DNA of 64,000 bases, taken from the NCBI RefSeq assembly GCF_000717245.1, contig NZ_JNYQ01000001.1, positions 930,001-994,000 on the forward strand. The letters are read 5' to 3'. A model generated the notes under the pieces. It was not told the origin of the DNA. It saw nothing but the letters and a program-made list of their open reading frames with translations, and ran no database searches. Origin of the DNA: Kitasatospora papulosa. Its GTDB lineage: Bacteria > Actinomycetota > Actinomycetes > Streptomycetales > Streptomycetaceae. Below, one piece after another: positions 1-8,888 of the stretch. The position numbers and the translations under genes are program-made. Position 1 is the stretch's first letter. Each line of letters opens with the position of its first letter.

Positions 1-853
1 CGTTCAGCTGCTTCAGCGCCTCGTCCGCATCGGTCACCGGATAGGTGTCGCCCTTCGACAGGCCCTTCAGGTGTCCGGTGCCGCCCACGATCTCGCCCTC
101 GGCGCCCACCTGGATCCCCGTCGACCAGCCGTAGGTGGGGAGCCCGCCCACCACGGGGTCCGCGTTCACCACGCGTACGGAACCCATCAGCTGGTCCGCG
201 TCGAGCGCGGCGTCGTCCTGGCCCACGGCCTTCAGGACCGGAACCGCCGCGGCCTTCGCGGCCTTCTCGTCCACGGGCGAGCCGGACGAGGCCGTCCGGT
301 CCTGCTCCGCACAGGCCGGGCCGGGCTCGCACGCGTCCGGGCCGCCGGAGCCGTACCGGGCGAACGTCCAGGTCCCCGGCGCCTGCTTGACCACCTTCAG
401 GACAGGCCCGGAACTGTCGTCGTCGCTGCCCACCCTCCACGCGGCGCCGTCCGTGTGCGGTGCGCCCGGTACTCCGAGCGCCTTCGCCAGCCGTGCCACC
501 TCGGCCGCGGTCACCGTGCCCTCGGCGCGGTGCACGGCGGCACTCCCGGGACCGTCCGGCAGTGCGCCGGAGGCACGGTAGACGACTCCGCCGCCGTGCG
601 GATCGGGTTCGCCGGGCGCGATGCCCGGCGGCGCCGAGGAACTGTCCGCGAGGTCCAGAGCGAGCGGGGGAGGGGAGCTGTCCCCGGCGGCCGCCCGGCC
701 CGCGTCCGAACCGCCGTCCCCCGACGCGGTCGAGGCCCAGTACGCCGCCCCGCCCCCGGTCAGCAGCACGGCTGCCGCCACCGTGGCGACGGCGAACGGC
801 GAACGCCGCCGCCGGGGGCCGGTCACGTCACTATCGGGATGCTCGGTGCTCAC
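1..853 (-). CDS. Membrane-anchored extracytoplasmic protein, partial (3' end beyond window)
   Basis: I read this gene directly on the minus strand. A GTG at 851-853 follows a GAAGGAG ribosome binding site 6-7 bases upstream, and the frame stays open for 284 codons to the window edge. The product begins with about 18 polar residues including an RRRR run, then one hydrophobic segment (about residues 20-38), then an Ala/Gly/Ser/Asp-rich linker and a soluble domain. That pattern is a type II anchored or uncleaved-signal protein facing outward. I recognise no catalytic motif. From memory, Streptomyces carry such a conserved 'membrane protein' at this place near ctaC; the function is unknown. The C-terminal part lies outside the window. 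Confidence 0.75.
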   Translation of the reverse strand, partial: MSTEHPDSDVTGPRRRRSPFAVATVAAAVLLTGGGAAYWASTASGDGGSDAGRAAAGDSSPPPLALDLADSSSAPPGIAPGEPDPHGGGVVYRASGALPDGPGSAAVHRAEGTVTAAEVARLAKALGVPGAPHTDGAAWRVGSDDDSSGPVLKVVKQAPGTWTFARYGSGGPDACEPGPACAEQDRTASSGSPVDEKAAKAAAVPVLKAVGQDDAALDADQLMGSVRVVNADPVVGGLPTYGWSTGIQVGAEGEIVGGTGHLKGLSKGDTYPVTDADEALKQLN

Positions 854-982
854 CGGATCGCTCCTTCGGCTTCCTGGCCGTCACTGGCGCTTCGTCCGTC
901 CCCGAGCCGGGGACACCGGTGGGACGGGCCGGAGGAGCGCACGGTTCCCCCGCCGCGCGGAGGAACCGTTCAGCGGGGCTCC

Positions 983-1011
983 GGCCCCTGCGGGCCGGGA
1001 CGGCAGGGGCC
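983..1011 (-). terminator. Stem-loop terminator after the 68-aa gene
   Basis: A 9-bp perfect inverted repeat (GGCCCCTGC at 983-991, GCAGGGGCC at 1003-1011) lies just past the minus-strand stop at 1019. A second weaker hairpin (ACGGTTCC 941-948 with GGAACCGT 962-969) follows. Neither has a clear T-run, which is usual in Streptomyces. Confidence 0.5.
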
Positions 1012-1018
1012 CGCCGGA

Positions 1019-1225
1019 TCAGTCCCCGTAGTCGGACATGGCGTCGACCATCCGCGCGGACGACGGCGGTACCGTGACGCCGTGGATCCGGGAGGGTTCC
1101 ACGGGAGCGGCCGGCTTCGCCGCGGTCTTCACGGGGACCACCCAGTGCGGCGCCATCCGTGCGCAGTCACCGCGCAGCTCGGCCAGGCTCATCTCGGACT
1201 CACGAGGAACGATGGTGTTCGACAT
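1019..1225 (-). CDS. Conserved small hypothetical protein, 68 aa
   Basis: The product is a 68-residue acidic-to-neutral protein without membrane segments, beginning MSNTIVPRESEMSLAEL and ending DAMSDYGD. It resembles, from memory, a small Streptomyces protein always found between the PfkB kinase and the upstream membrane protein. ATG at 1225 has only a weak ribosome binding site, so translation may start on a short leader. Antisense frames across it are shadows. No function can be proposed from the sequence. Confidence 0.65.
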   Translation of the reverse strand: MSNTIVPRESEMSLAELRGDCARMAPHWVVPVKTAAKPAAPVEPSRIHGVTVPPSSARMVDAMSDYGD

Positions 1226-1385
1226 AACGGCACCGTACGCAGGACGGCGCTCAGGTAGAAAGACCTACTATCGGGTAGTTTTGCCCCTTCGGGTGTGGTG
1301 GCTCCACCGGGTAGCGTGAACTGTCACGCCGTCCCGGAGGGCGCGCTCACGCGTTCCCTTCGCCTTCCGCAGGAGCAGCCACCCC

Positions 1386-2360
1386 GTGCGCATCGCAGTC
1401 ACCGGCTCCATCGCCACAGACCACCTCATGACCTTCCCCGGCCGATTCGCCGACCAGCTGGTCGCCGATCAGCTGCACACGGTCTCGCTCTCCTTCCTCG
1501 TCGACAACCTCGACGTGCGCCGCGGGGGAGTGGGCGCCAACATCGCGTTCGGCATGGGTGTGCTCGGCACTCAGCCGATCCTGGTCGGTGCCGCCGGCGC
1601 GGACTTCGACGACTACCGCGCCTGGCTCGACCGGCACGGCGTCGACACCGAATCGATCCGGATCTCCGAGGTCCTGCACACGGCGCGCTTCGTCTGCACC
1701 ACGGACGCCGACCACAACCAGATCGGCTCCTTCTACACGGGTGCCATGAGCGAGGCCCGGCTCATCGAGCTCAAGAGCGTCGCCGACCGTGTCGGAGGCC
1801 TCGACCTCGTCTCGATCGGCGCCGACGACCCGGAGGCGATGCTCCGCCACACGGAGGAGTGCCGCTCGCGGGGCATCCCGTTCGCCGCGGACTTCTCGCA
1901 GCAGATCGCCCGGATGGACGGCGAGGAGATCCGCATCCTCCTCGACGGTGCGACGTACCTCTTCTCCAACGAGTACGAGAAGGGGCTCATCGAGTCCAAG
2001 ACCGGCTGGAGCGACGAGGAGATCCTGTCCAAGGTCGGCCACCGCGTCACCACCCTCGGCGCCCGTGGCGTCCGCATCGAGCGGGCCGGCCAGGACCCCA
2101 TCGAGGTCGGCTGCGCCGAGGAGGAGCAGAAGGCCGACCCGACCGGCGTCGGCGACGCCTTCCGGGCCGGTTTCCTCTCCGGTCTCGCCTGGGGCGTGGG
2201 CCTGGAGCGCGCCGCCCAGGTCGGCTGCATGCTCGCGACCCTGGTCATCGAGACGGTGGGCACCCAGGAGTACACCCTGCGCCGTACCCACTTCATGGAC
2301 CGCTTCACCAAGGCCTACGGGGACGAGGCCGCCTCCGAGGTCCGTAAGCACCTCTCCTGA
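1386..2360 (+). CDS. PfkB-family carbohydrate/adenosine kinase
   Basis: This is a 324-aa cytoplasmic kinase of the ribokinase/PfkB superfamily. The C-terminal PfkB signature DPTGVGDAFRAGF lies at about residues 251-263 and contains the catalytic-base Asp (GVGD); the N-terminal Gly-rich substrate segment (RRGGVGANIAFG) is at about 54-65. These proteins phosphorylate a sugar or nucleoside hydroxyl with ATP. The overall shape, with no lid-specific ribokinase motifs, is most like the actinobacterial 'adenosine kinase-like' group; the substrate is not certain. The GTG start at 1386 has GGAG about 12 bases upstream. It runs convergent with the desulfurase gene, their stops only 20 bp apart. Confidence 0.85.
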   Translation: MRIAVTGSIATDHLMTFPGRFADQLVADQLHTVSLSFLVDNLDVRRGGVGANIAFGMGVLGTQPILVGAAGADFDDYRAWLDRHGVDTESIRISEVLHTARFVCTTDADHNQIGSFYTGAMSEARLIELKSVADRVGGLDLVSIGADDPEAMLRHTEECRSRGIPFAADFSQQIARMDGEEIRILLDGATYLFSNEYEKGLIESKTGWSDEEILSKVGHRVTTLGARGVRIERAGQDPIEVGCAEEEQKADPTGVGDAFRAGFLSGLAWGVGLERAAQVGCMLATLVIETVGTQEYTLRRTHFMDRFTKAYGDEAASEVRKHLS

Positions 2361-2379
2361 CGCTCGCCGTGTCCGGGGG

Positions 2380-3762
2380 TCAGAGGAGGCGGCGGACCAC
2401 ATAGGCCGAGCCGTGGTCCGCCGCCTCCTCGCCCACGTACTCCTGTTCGCGCATCGCGCACCAGGCCGGGATGTCGAGGCGGGCGGCCTCGTCGTCCGAG
2501 AGCACCGTCACCGTGCCGCCCACGGGTACCTCTCCGATCACTTTTGCGAGTTCGATGACCGGAATCGGGCAGCGCCTGCCCAGCGCGTCGACCACGAGGG
2601 AGGCCTGTGGTGTGGGGGAGGGGGCCGCCGCGGCGGGGGCCCCGAGCCTCTGCCGCACCTCGGCCACCACGCCAGGCAGCACACCGAGGAAGCCGTCGAC
2701 CTCCTCCTCCGTGGTCCCGGCCGGAAGCGACACGCGGATGTTCCCCTCGGTGAGGACCCCCATGGCCTTGAGGACATGGCTGGGCGTCAGCGTGCTGCTC
2801 GTGCAGGACGACCCGGACGAAACGGAGAATCCGGCCCGGTCCAACTCGTGGAGCAAGGTCTCTCCGTCGACATAGAGACAGGAGAAGGTGACCAGATGCG
2901 GCAGCCGCCGCTCCGGATCGCCGACCACCTCCACATCGGGCACCAGGCTCCCCACCGCTGTCCTGATCCGGTCCACCAGGGCGCGCAGCCGTACGGCCTC
3001 CGCCGCGGCCTCCGCGCGCACCGCCCGCAGCGACGCCGCCGCCGCGACGATCGCCGGGATGTTCTCGAAGCCGGCGGCTCGGCCCGACTCCCTCTCGTCG
3101 GCGGGCCCCCGGGGTGCGAAGCGGACGCCCTTGCGCACGGCCAGCAGCCCCACCCCGGCGGGACCGCCCCACTTGTGCGCGCTCGCCGCCAGCAGCGACC
3201 AGCGACCGGGTACCGGCCCCCAGCCCAGTGACTGAGCGGCGTCCACCAGCAGCGGCACACCCGCGGCGGCGCAGATCTCGGCGGTCTCCGCCACCGGCTG
3301 TTCGGTCCCCACCTCGTGGTTGGCGGACTGCAGACAGGCCAGCGCGGTGTCCGCGCGGAGGGCCTGACCGTAGACCGAGGGGTCCACCGCGCCGGACCGG
3401 CCCACCGGCACCTCGGTGAACGAACCGCCGTCCGCCTCCAGTGCCGCGGCCGCGTGGAGCACCGACGAGTGCTCGACGGCGGACAGCGCCAGATGGCGGC
3501 CGACACGCCGACGTCCGGAAAGCGCTCCGGAAACGGCCGAGTGCACCGCGCGGGTGCCGGAAGAGGTGAACACGAGCTCGTCCGGTCGGCAGCCGACGGC
3601 CTCGGCGGCGGCCTCCCTGGCCGCGTCCAGCAGCAGCGAGGCCCGCCGCCCCTCGCGGTAGAGACGGGCCGGATCGGCCCAGCCCTCGTCCAGGGAGGCA
3701 AGCAGCGCCTGGCGGGCGACGGGGTGCAGGGGGGCGGAGGAGGCGGCGTCGAAGTAGGGCAC
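2380..3762 (-). CDS. Cysteine desulfurase fused to a TusA sulfur-carrier domain
   Basis: The 460-aa protein has two domains. Residues 1 to about 370 form a NifS/IscS-type class V aminotransferase: the PLP-binding Lys is in SAHKWGG (about K197), the PLP-contacting His in SANHEVGTEQ, and the active-site loop SSGSSCTSS carries the persulfide Cys near 317. Residues about 390-460 are a TusA/SirA-like domain with the hallmark Cys-Pro (RRCPIPVIELAK, about C398). The fusion suggests that sulfur stripped from cysteine passes intramolecularly to the TusA cysteine. The gene lies next to the cytochrome oxidase genes and is transcribed away from them; supply of sulfur for Fe-S or cofactor assembly is an inference. 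Confidence 0.9.
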   Translation of the reverse strand: MPYFDAASSAPLHPVARQALLASLDEGWADPARLYREGRRASLLLDAAREAAAEAVGCRPDELVFTSSGTRAVHSAVSGALSGRRRVGRHLALSAVEHSSVLHAAAALEADGGSFTEVPVGRSGAVDPSVYGQALRADTALACLQSANHEVGTEQPVAETAEICAAAGVPLLVDAAQSLGWGPVPGRWSLLAASAHKWGGPAGVGLLAVRKGVRFAPRGPADERESGRAAGFENIPAIVAAAASLRAVRAEAAAEAVRLRALVDRIRTAVGSLVPDVEVVGDPERRLPHLVTFSCLYVDGETLLHELDRAGFSVSSGSSCTSSTLTPSHVLKAMGVLTEGNIRVSLPAGTTEEEVDGFLGVLPGVVAEVRQRLGAPAAAAPSPTPQASLVVDALGRRCPIPVIELAKVIGEVPVGGTVTVLSDDEAARLDIPAWCAMREQEYVGEEAADHGSAYVVRRLL

Positions 3763-4045
3763 GCCGTCACGCTAGCCCGCATGCGCGTGACCAGGTGACC
3801 TGCCGCCGCGGTCGCGGGGGGAAGAACGGGGAGAGGGGGCGTCAGATGACGGCCGGAGGCCCGCATTCCATCCCTTCGGGGTGTCGTGCGGCGCGTTGGG
3901 CACCCTCCCCGCGCGGCCCCAAATGGCGTCCAGTAGGGTTTGGTCCGCATAAACATCCAAACCCCTGCCCGCGTCAGGGCCGGCGACCGACCAAGTGAGA
4001 CGGCCGCGCCGAACCGTGCGGGCGAGACTCTCGGGAAGGCGCTAC
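3763..4045. promoter_or_regulatory. Divergent intergenic region, ctaC promoter region
   Basis: The 283-bp gap separates the divergent desulfurase and ctaC genes. It contains a TAGGGT -10-like hexamer at 3934-3939 and an inverted repeat GGTTTGG (3937-3943) with CCAAACC (3957-3963) overlapping it, which could be an operator or transcript hairpin. No small ORF looks convincing. Confidence 0.4.
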
Positions 4046-5014
4046 GTGAGTCCCAACGGCTCCGACCGCTCGTCGCGGCGCCCGATGCGGCGGAAGCTGC
4101 CGCAGGTGCTGACTGCGGGCCTGGTCCTGGCGACGGCCTCCGGTTGTTCATACAACTGGGAGGATTTCCCCCGCCTCGGTATGCCCACCCCGGTAACGGA
4201 AGAGGCCCCTCGGATCCTCTCCCTCTGGCAGGGCTCGTGGGCGGCAGCGCTCGCCACGGGTGTCCTCGTCTGGGGGCTGATCCTGTGGAGCGTCATCTTC
4301 CACCGGCGAAGCAGGACCAAGGTGGAGGTGCCTCAGCAGACCAGGTACAACATGCCTATCGAGGCGCTGTACACAGTGGTCCCCCTGATCATCGTCTCGG
4401 TGTTCTTCTACTTCACCGCGCGCGATGAATCGAAGCTTCTCGAGCTCAGCCCCAAGCCGGCCCACACCATCAACGTGGTCGGCTACCAGTGGAGCTGGGG
4501 CTTCAACTACATCGAGAACGTGGAGGGCTCGCCCTCCACCGGCAACGAGGTCCCCAAGGAGCTCGACGCCATCCCCGACAAGTTCCGCGAGGACTTCCCC
4601 AAGGACGCCGGCGGCGTCTACGACGTGGGCATCCCCGGCACCCGGAACCCGCAGAACGGCAACCCGGGCCCGACCCTGTGGCTGCCGAAGGGCGAGAAGG
4701 TCCGCTTCGTCCTGACTTCGCGTGACGTCATCCACTCCTTCTGGGTGGTGCCGTTCCTCATGAAGCAGGACGTCATTCCGGGCCACACCAACTCCTTCGA
4801 GGTCACGCCGAAGAAGGAGGGCACCTACATGGGTAAGTGCGCCGAGCTCTGCGGCGTGGACCACTCCCGGATGCTCTTCAACGTCAAGATCGTCTCTCCC
4901 GAGCGTTACCAGCAGCACCTCAAGGAGCTGGCGGAGAAGGGTCAGACGGGCTACGTGCCGGCAGGCATCGAGCAGACGGACCCGGCCAGGAATGCGGAGA
5001 CGAACAAACTGTGA
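4046..5014 (+). CDS. ctaC: Cytochrome c oxidase subunit II (aa3 type), CuA protein
   Basis: Subunit II accepts electrons from the cytochrome bcc complex through its CuA centre. I place the start at GTG 4046 (ribosome binding site GGAAGG at about 4034-4039), giving 322 aa with a lipoprotein-like signal ending LATASGC. Two transmembrane segments follow (about residues 55-78 and 100-120). The C-terminal cupredoxin domain has the CuA ligands: His in SRDVIHSFW and the block KCAELCGVDHSRM. The aromatic patch YQWSWGFNY is present. The stop overlaps the ctaD start (GTGA). An upstream in-frame start at 3995 has no ribosome binding site and would spoil the signal peptide. Confidence 0.96.
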   Translation: MSPNGSDRSSRRPMRRKLPQVLTAGLVLATASGCSYNWEDFPRLGMPTPVTEEAPRILSLWQGSWAAALATGVLVWGLILWSVIFHRRSRTKVEVPQQTRYNMPIEALYTVVPLIIVSVFFYFTARDESKLLELSPKPAHTINVVGYQWSWGFNYIENVEGSPSTGNEVPKELDAIPDKFREDFPKDAGGVYDVGIPGTRNPQNGNPGPTLWLPKGEKVRFVLTSRDVIHSFWVVPFLMKQDVIPGHTNSFEVTPKKEGTYMGKCAELCGVDHSRMLFNVKIVSPERYQQHLKELAEKGQTGYVPAGIEQTDPARNAETNKL

Positions 5015-6538
5015 GCATCCTCAACGAATCCCAGGGTGCCGCGGCAGCAGACGACTCGTTCGAGGACGAGCTGCCGGTGCGGCGCAAGCAGCCGGGGAGT
5101 GTCGTCGTCAAGTGGCTGACCACCACTGACCACAAGACGATCGGCACGATGTACCTGGTCACGTCGTTCGCCTTCTTCTGCATCGGCGGCCTCCTCGCGC
5201 TCTTCATGCGCGCGGAGCTGGCCCGTCCGGGTACGCAGATCATGTCGAACGAGCAGTTCAACCAGGCGTTCACGATGCACGGCACGATCATGCTGCTGAT
5301 GTTCGCGACGCCGCTGTTCGCAGGGTTCGCGAACTGGATCATGCCGCTGCAGATCGGCGCGCCCGACGTGGCGTTCCCGCGGCTGAACATGTTCGCGTAC
5401 TGGCTGTACCTCTTCGGCTCGCTGATCGCCGTCGGCGGCTTCCTCACCCCGCAGGGTGCGGCCGACTTCGGCTGGTTCGCCTACTCCCCGCTGTCGGACG
5501 CGGTCCGTTCGCCGGGTGTCGGTGCCGACATGTGGATCATGGGTCTGGCCTTCTCCGGCTTCGGCACGATCCTCGGTTCGGTCAACTTCATCACCACGAT
5601 CATCTGCATGCGCGCGCCCGGCATGACGATGTTCCGCATGCCGATCTTCACCTGGAACGTCCTGCTGACCGGTGTTCTGGTCCTGCTGGCCTTCCCGGTC
5701 CTCGCCGCCGCGCTCTTCGCGCTGGAGGTCGACCGAAAATTCGGCGCACATATCTTCGACGCCTCAAACGGCGGCGCATTGCTGTGGCAACACCTCTTCT
5801 GGTTCTTCGGCCATCCAGAGGTGTACATCATCGCTCTACCGTTCTTCGGGATCATTTCCGAAATCATTCCGGTATTCAGCCGCAAGCCGATGTTCGGCTA
5901 CATCGGTCTGATCAGCGCGACGATCGCCATCGCCGGCCTTTCGGTCACGGTGTGGGCGCACCACATGTACGTCACCGGTGGCGTGCTGTTGCCGTTCTTC
6001 TCCTTCATGACGTTCCTCATCGCGGTACCGACCGGGGTGAAGTTCTTCAACTGGATCGGCACGATGTGGAAGGGATCGTTGTCCTTCGAGACACCGATGC
6101 TCTGGTCGGTCGGCTTCCTGATCACCTTCGCCTTCGGTGGTCTGACCGGCGTGATCCTGGCCTCGCCGCCGCTGGACTTCCACATCTCCGACTCGTACTT
6201 CGTCGTCGCGCACTTCCACTACGTCGTCTTCGGCACCGTGGTCTTCGCGATGTTCGCCGGATTCCACTTCTGGTGGCCGAAGTTCACCGGCAAGATGCTG
6301 GACGAGCGGCTCGGGAAGATCACCTTCTGGACGCGACGACCCCTGGGGCTACGGCCGTTCGCTCGAATGGGCGACGTCGTGCCCGCCGCCGCGGCACAAC
6401 TTCCTCAGCCTGCCGCGGATCCGTTCCGAATCCCCGGCGTTCGACCTGCACCACCCGGAGATCACGGCGCTCGAGCAGCTGGATCACCTGTCCGAGGGTG
6501 AGAAGGTCCTCGTCGGCGGCAAGGAGGACGGCAAGTGA
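5011..6538 (+). pseudogene. ctaD: Cytochrome c oxidase subunit I, broken by a ~210-bp frameshifting deletion
   Basis: This should be the haem-copper catalytic subunit. From GTG 5011 the frame encodes about 441 normal residues, including the haem a His (AFTMHGTIM), the CuB/Tyr crosslink motif (FFGHPEVYIIALPF), the His-His pair (WAHHMYVTGG) and the haem a/a3 His pair (VVAHFHYVVFG, through FAGFHFWWPK). After KITFWT (about 6333) the reading frame becomes nonsense and stops at 6501. The genuine C-terminus (DDPWGYGRSLEWATSCPPP ...) resumes one base out of frame at 6335 and ends at TGA 6536-6538, overlapping ctaF by GTGA exactly as an intact gene would. By comparison with Streptomyces CtaD remembered from the family (about 575 aa), roughly 70 residues are missing, covering the last two transmembrane helices. 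Confidence 0.9.
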
Positions 6539-6933
6539 AGATCCAGGGCAAGCTCTTCATCTGGCTGAGCGTCTTCATGCTGATCATGGCCGTCACGTAC
6601 GGCGTCTGGTCCAAGGAGCCGGTCGGTACCACCGCGCTGGTCCTGTCCTTCGGGCTGACCATCATGATCGGCTTCTACCTGGCCTTCACGGCCAACCGCG
6701 TCGACGCGATGGCCCAGGACAACAAGGAAGCCGACGTCGCGGACGAGGCCGGTGAGGTGGGCTTCTTCTCGCCGCACAGCTGGCAGCCGCTCTCGCTGGC
6801 CATCGGCGGTGCCTTCCTCTTCCTGGGCGTCGTCTTCGGCTGGTGGCTCGCCTACTTCGCCGCACCGCTGCTCCTGATCGGCCTCTTCGGCTGGGTCTTC
6901 GAGTACTACCGGGGCGAGAACCGCACCCAGTAG
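6535..6933 (+). CDS. ctaF: Cytochrome c oxidase subunit IV, actinobacterial type
   Basis: The 132-aa membrane protein has about four hydrophobic segments (residues about 5-25, 33-52, 88-108, 108-125) and the sequence pattern of the actinobacterial cytochrome c oxidase subunit 4 (KIQGKLFIWLSVFML at the N-terminus, VFEYYRGENRTQ at the C-terminus). It is an accessory structural subunit of the aa3 oxidase. GTG 6535 overlaps the original ctaD stop, so it is translationally coupled to ctaD; the ctaD frameshift, which moves the preceding stop 35 bases upstream, could reduce this coupling. Confidence 0.93.
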   Translation: MKIQGKLFIWLSVFMLIMAVTYGVWSKEPVGTTALVLSFGLTIMIGFYLAFTANRVDAMAQDNKEADVADEAGEVGFFSPHSWQPLSLAIGGAFLFLGVVFGWWLAYFAAPLLLIGLFGWVFEYYRGENRTQ

Positions 6934-6965
6934 GACGCGTCCGCACCGGACGTGTCGCACCCGTA

Positions 6966-7007
6966 CGGGGGCCCGGTCCGCTCAGTGATGAGCGGGCCGG
7001 GCCCCCG
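6966..7007 (+). terminator. Terminator after ctaCDF
   Basis: A long inverted repeat (CGGGGGCCCGGTCCGCTCA at 6966-6984 and TGAGCGGGCCGGGCCCCCG at 6989-7007; one G-T mismatch, GTGA loop) is followed by TTT. It separates ctaCDF from the L,D-transpeptidase gene. Confidence 0.8.
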
Positions 7008-7058
7008 TTTGCAGTCATTGAACGCGCTGGATCGGATGAATCTTCTTAGCGTGGGTTC

Positions 7059-8315
7059 ATGAACCACACGCCGCGCATCCACACCGTAGTGAGCTGCACT
7101 CTGCTGGTCGTGACCCTGGTAGCGGGTGCGACCGCCTGTGGAGGGCCCGACGGCGATCCGCTGTCGCTGAGGCCCCACGACGCCGCCGACCTCATCTCGT
7201 TCAACGGCCCGGCCGAGGGCGAGAAGGCCGACCCGGACAAGCCCCTCGAGGTCAGCGTCAAGGACGACGACGCGAAGATCACCGACGTGACGGCGGTCGA
7301 CACCGAGGGCCGCCACCTGGCGGGGGAGCTCGACGCCGACGGGAAGCGGTGGCACTCCACCACCTCGCTCGCCGCGGGCACCCGATACACCGTCAAGGTC
7401 TCCACCGAGAACGGTGACGGCGCCCCCGGCAGCCGTACGTACGGCTTCGGCACGACCGCGGCCAAGAAGTTCCTGAAGGTCTCCTTCGGCCCGCAGGCGG
7501 GCACCTACGGCGTCGGACAGCCCCTCACGGCGGAACTCAGCGCTCCGGTCCCCGACAGGGCGGCCAGGGCCACCGTGGAGCGCGGGCTCCAGGTCCGGTC
7601 CACGCCCGCCGTCAGGGGCTCCTGGTACTGGGTCGACGACAAGACGCTGCACTACCGGCCCAAGGAGTACTGGCCCGCCGACGCCACCATCGACATCCGC
7701 AGCAACCTCAAGGGCATCAAGGTCACGAACGCCCTCTACGGCGCCGCCGCGAAACCCCTGAAGCTCACCACCGGTGACCGCATAGAAGCGATCACCGACG
7801 CCGCGGCGCACCACATGACCGTCCTCCGCAACGGCGAAGTGATCAACACCCTGCCGGTCACCACGGGCAAGCCCGGCTTCGACACGCGCAACGGCGTCAA
7901 GGTGGTGCTGGCCAAGGAGCAGTTCGTACGCATGCGCGGGGAGAGCATCGGCATCGCCGCCGGCTCCTCGGAGTCCTACGACCTGCCGGTCTACTGGGCG
8001 ACACGCGTCACCTGGAGCGGTGAGTACGTCCACGCCGCGCCCTGGTCGACGGGTTCTCAGGGCAACGCCAACGTCAGCCACGGCTGCACGGGCATGAGCA
8101 CCGCCGACGCGGAGTGGTTCTTCGAGACCGTACGCGAGGGCGACATCGTCAAGGTCGTCGGGAGCGACGGCGAGACGATGACGCCGTTCGACAACGGCTT
8201 CGGTGACTGGAACCTCGACTGGGAAGCCTGGCAGAAGGGCAGCGCCCTGCACGGCGGCGGCACCCCGGACACGGGCACCGACGTCGAGACGGCGCGGCTG
8301 CGCCCCCAGGTCTGA
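7059..8315 (+). CDS. L,D-transpeptidase lipoprotein with Ig-like domains
   Basis: The 418-aa product starts with a lipoprotein-type signal (hydrophobic core LLVVTLVAG, then ATACGG with the probable lipidated Cys near residue 27). Two Ig-like domains follow (about 50-250) and then a YkuD catalytic domain (about 250-380). The active-site motif is SHGCTGMS, with the nucleophilic Cys in HGC and an upstream His in GEYVHAAPW. Such enzymes form 3-3 meso-DAP crosslinks in peptidoglycan at the outer membrane face. Its place between ctaF and ctaE is, from memory, conserved in Streptomyces. Confidence 0.92.
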   Translation: MNHTPRIHTVVSCTLLVVTLVAGATACGGPDGDPLSLRPHDAADLISFNGPAEGEKADPDKPLEVSVKDDDAKITDVTAVDTEGRHLAGELDADGKRWHSTTSLAAGTRYTVKVSTENGDGAPGSRTYGFGTTAAKKFLKVSFGPQAGTYGVGQPLTAELSAPVPDRAARATVERGLQVRSTPAVRGSWYWVDDKTLHYRPKEYWPADATIDIRSNLKGIKVTNALYGAAAKPLKLTTGDRIEAITDAAAHHMTVLRNGEVINTLPVTTGKPGFDTRNGVKVVLAKEQFVRMRGESIGIAAGSSESYDLPVYWATRVTWSGEYVHAAPWSTGSQGNANVSHGCTGMSTADAEWFFETVREGDIVKVVGSDGETMTPFDNGFGDWNLDWEAWQKGSALHGGGTPDTGTDVETARLRPQV

Positions 8316-8377
8316 GCCGCCCGGGAGTGCGCCGCGCCCCGGAGAGTCACCGCGGAGGGGTTCGGGGCCCCTCCGCC

Positions 8378-8779
8378 TCAGGCTCCCACGGCCAGCCTGC
8401 GGCGCAGCAGGGAGGCCAGGGCGTCCGCGAAGTCGACCGGGTCGACCGGATGCGTCACAGCGGCGTCCGCACGGCACCACGTGGCCAGCCAGGCGTCCTG
8501 CGGGCGTCCGATCAGCAGCAGCACCGGCGGGCAGTCGAAGATCTCGTCCTTGATCTGCCGGCAGACCCCCATGCCGCCCGCGGGGGCCGTCTCGCCGTCC
8601 AGCACGCAGACGTCGACACCGCCCCGGTCCAGCGCGCTCAGGACGGCGGGCAGGGTGGCGCACTCCAGGAACTCCACCGCTGGCACGTCCGCCGCAGGCC
8701 TGCGCCCGGCTGCCAGCCTCACCTGCTCGCGGGTGTTGGCGTCGTCGCTGTAGACCAGGACCGTGGCGGTCGGCTGCAT
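8378..8779 (-). CDS. Stand-alone receiver-domain (response-regulator-like) protein
   Basis: I start the gene at ATG 8779 (MQPTATVLVYSDD), preceded by a clean GGAGGA site, giving 133 aa. The fold pattern is a CheY-like receiver: an acidic pair after strand 1 (YSDD), the putative phospho-acceptor Asp in VCVLDGETAPAGG and VLLLIGR as strand 4. The conserved Lys after strand 5 is replaced (AVTHPVDP has His where KP is usual), so phosphorylation switching may be atypical. There is no output domain. It is encoded opposite to the surrounding cta-qcr genes. Longer frames upstream overlap ctaE and are artefacts. Confidence 0.8.
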   Translation of the reverse strand: MQPTATVLVYSDDANTREQVRLAAGRRPAADVPAVEFLECATLPAVLSALDRGGVDVCVLDGETAPAGGMGVCRQIKDEIFDCPPVLLLIGRPQDAWLATWCRADAAVTHPVDPVDFADALASLLRRRLAVGA

Positions 8780-8888
8780 TGTTCCTCCGTGACGTCTGTG
8801 TCTTCGGGGCTCTGTGGGCATGAACCGATGGGCGGATGGTACTCCGGCGGACTGCCTGTCAGCACCGGTAAAGACAGCGATTCGATGG

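Noticed and set aside
71..1258. Long plus-strand frames over the first kilobase
   Set aside because: They are Arg/Gly/Pro-rich shadows of the minus-strand membrane protein, whose start has a clear ribosome binding site.
6334..6501. Idea that the odd C-terminus is a natural variant of CtaD
   Set aside because: The genuine, highly conserved C-terminus is present downstream in another frame and ends at the expected overlap with ctaF.
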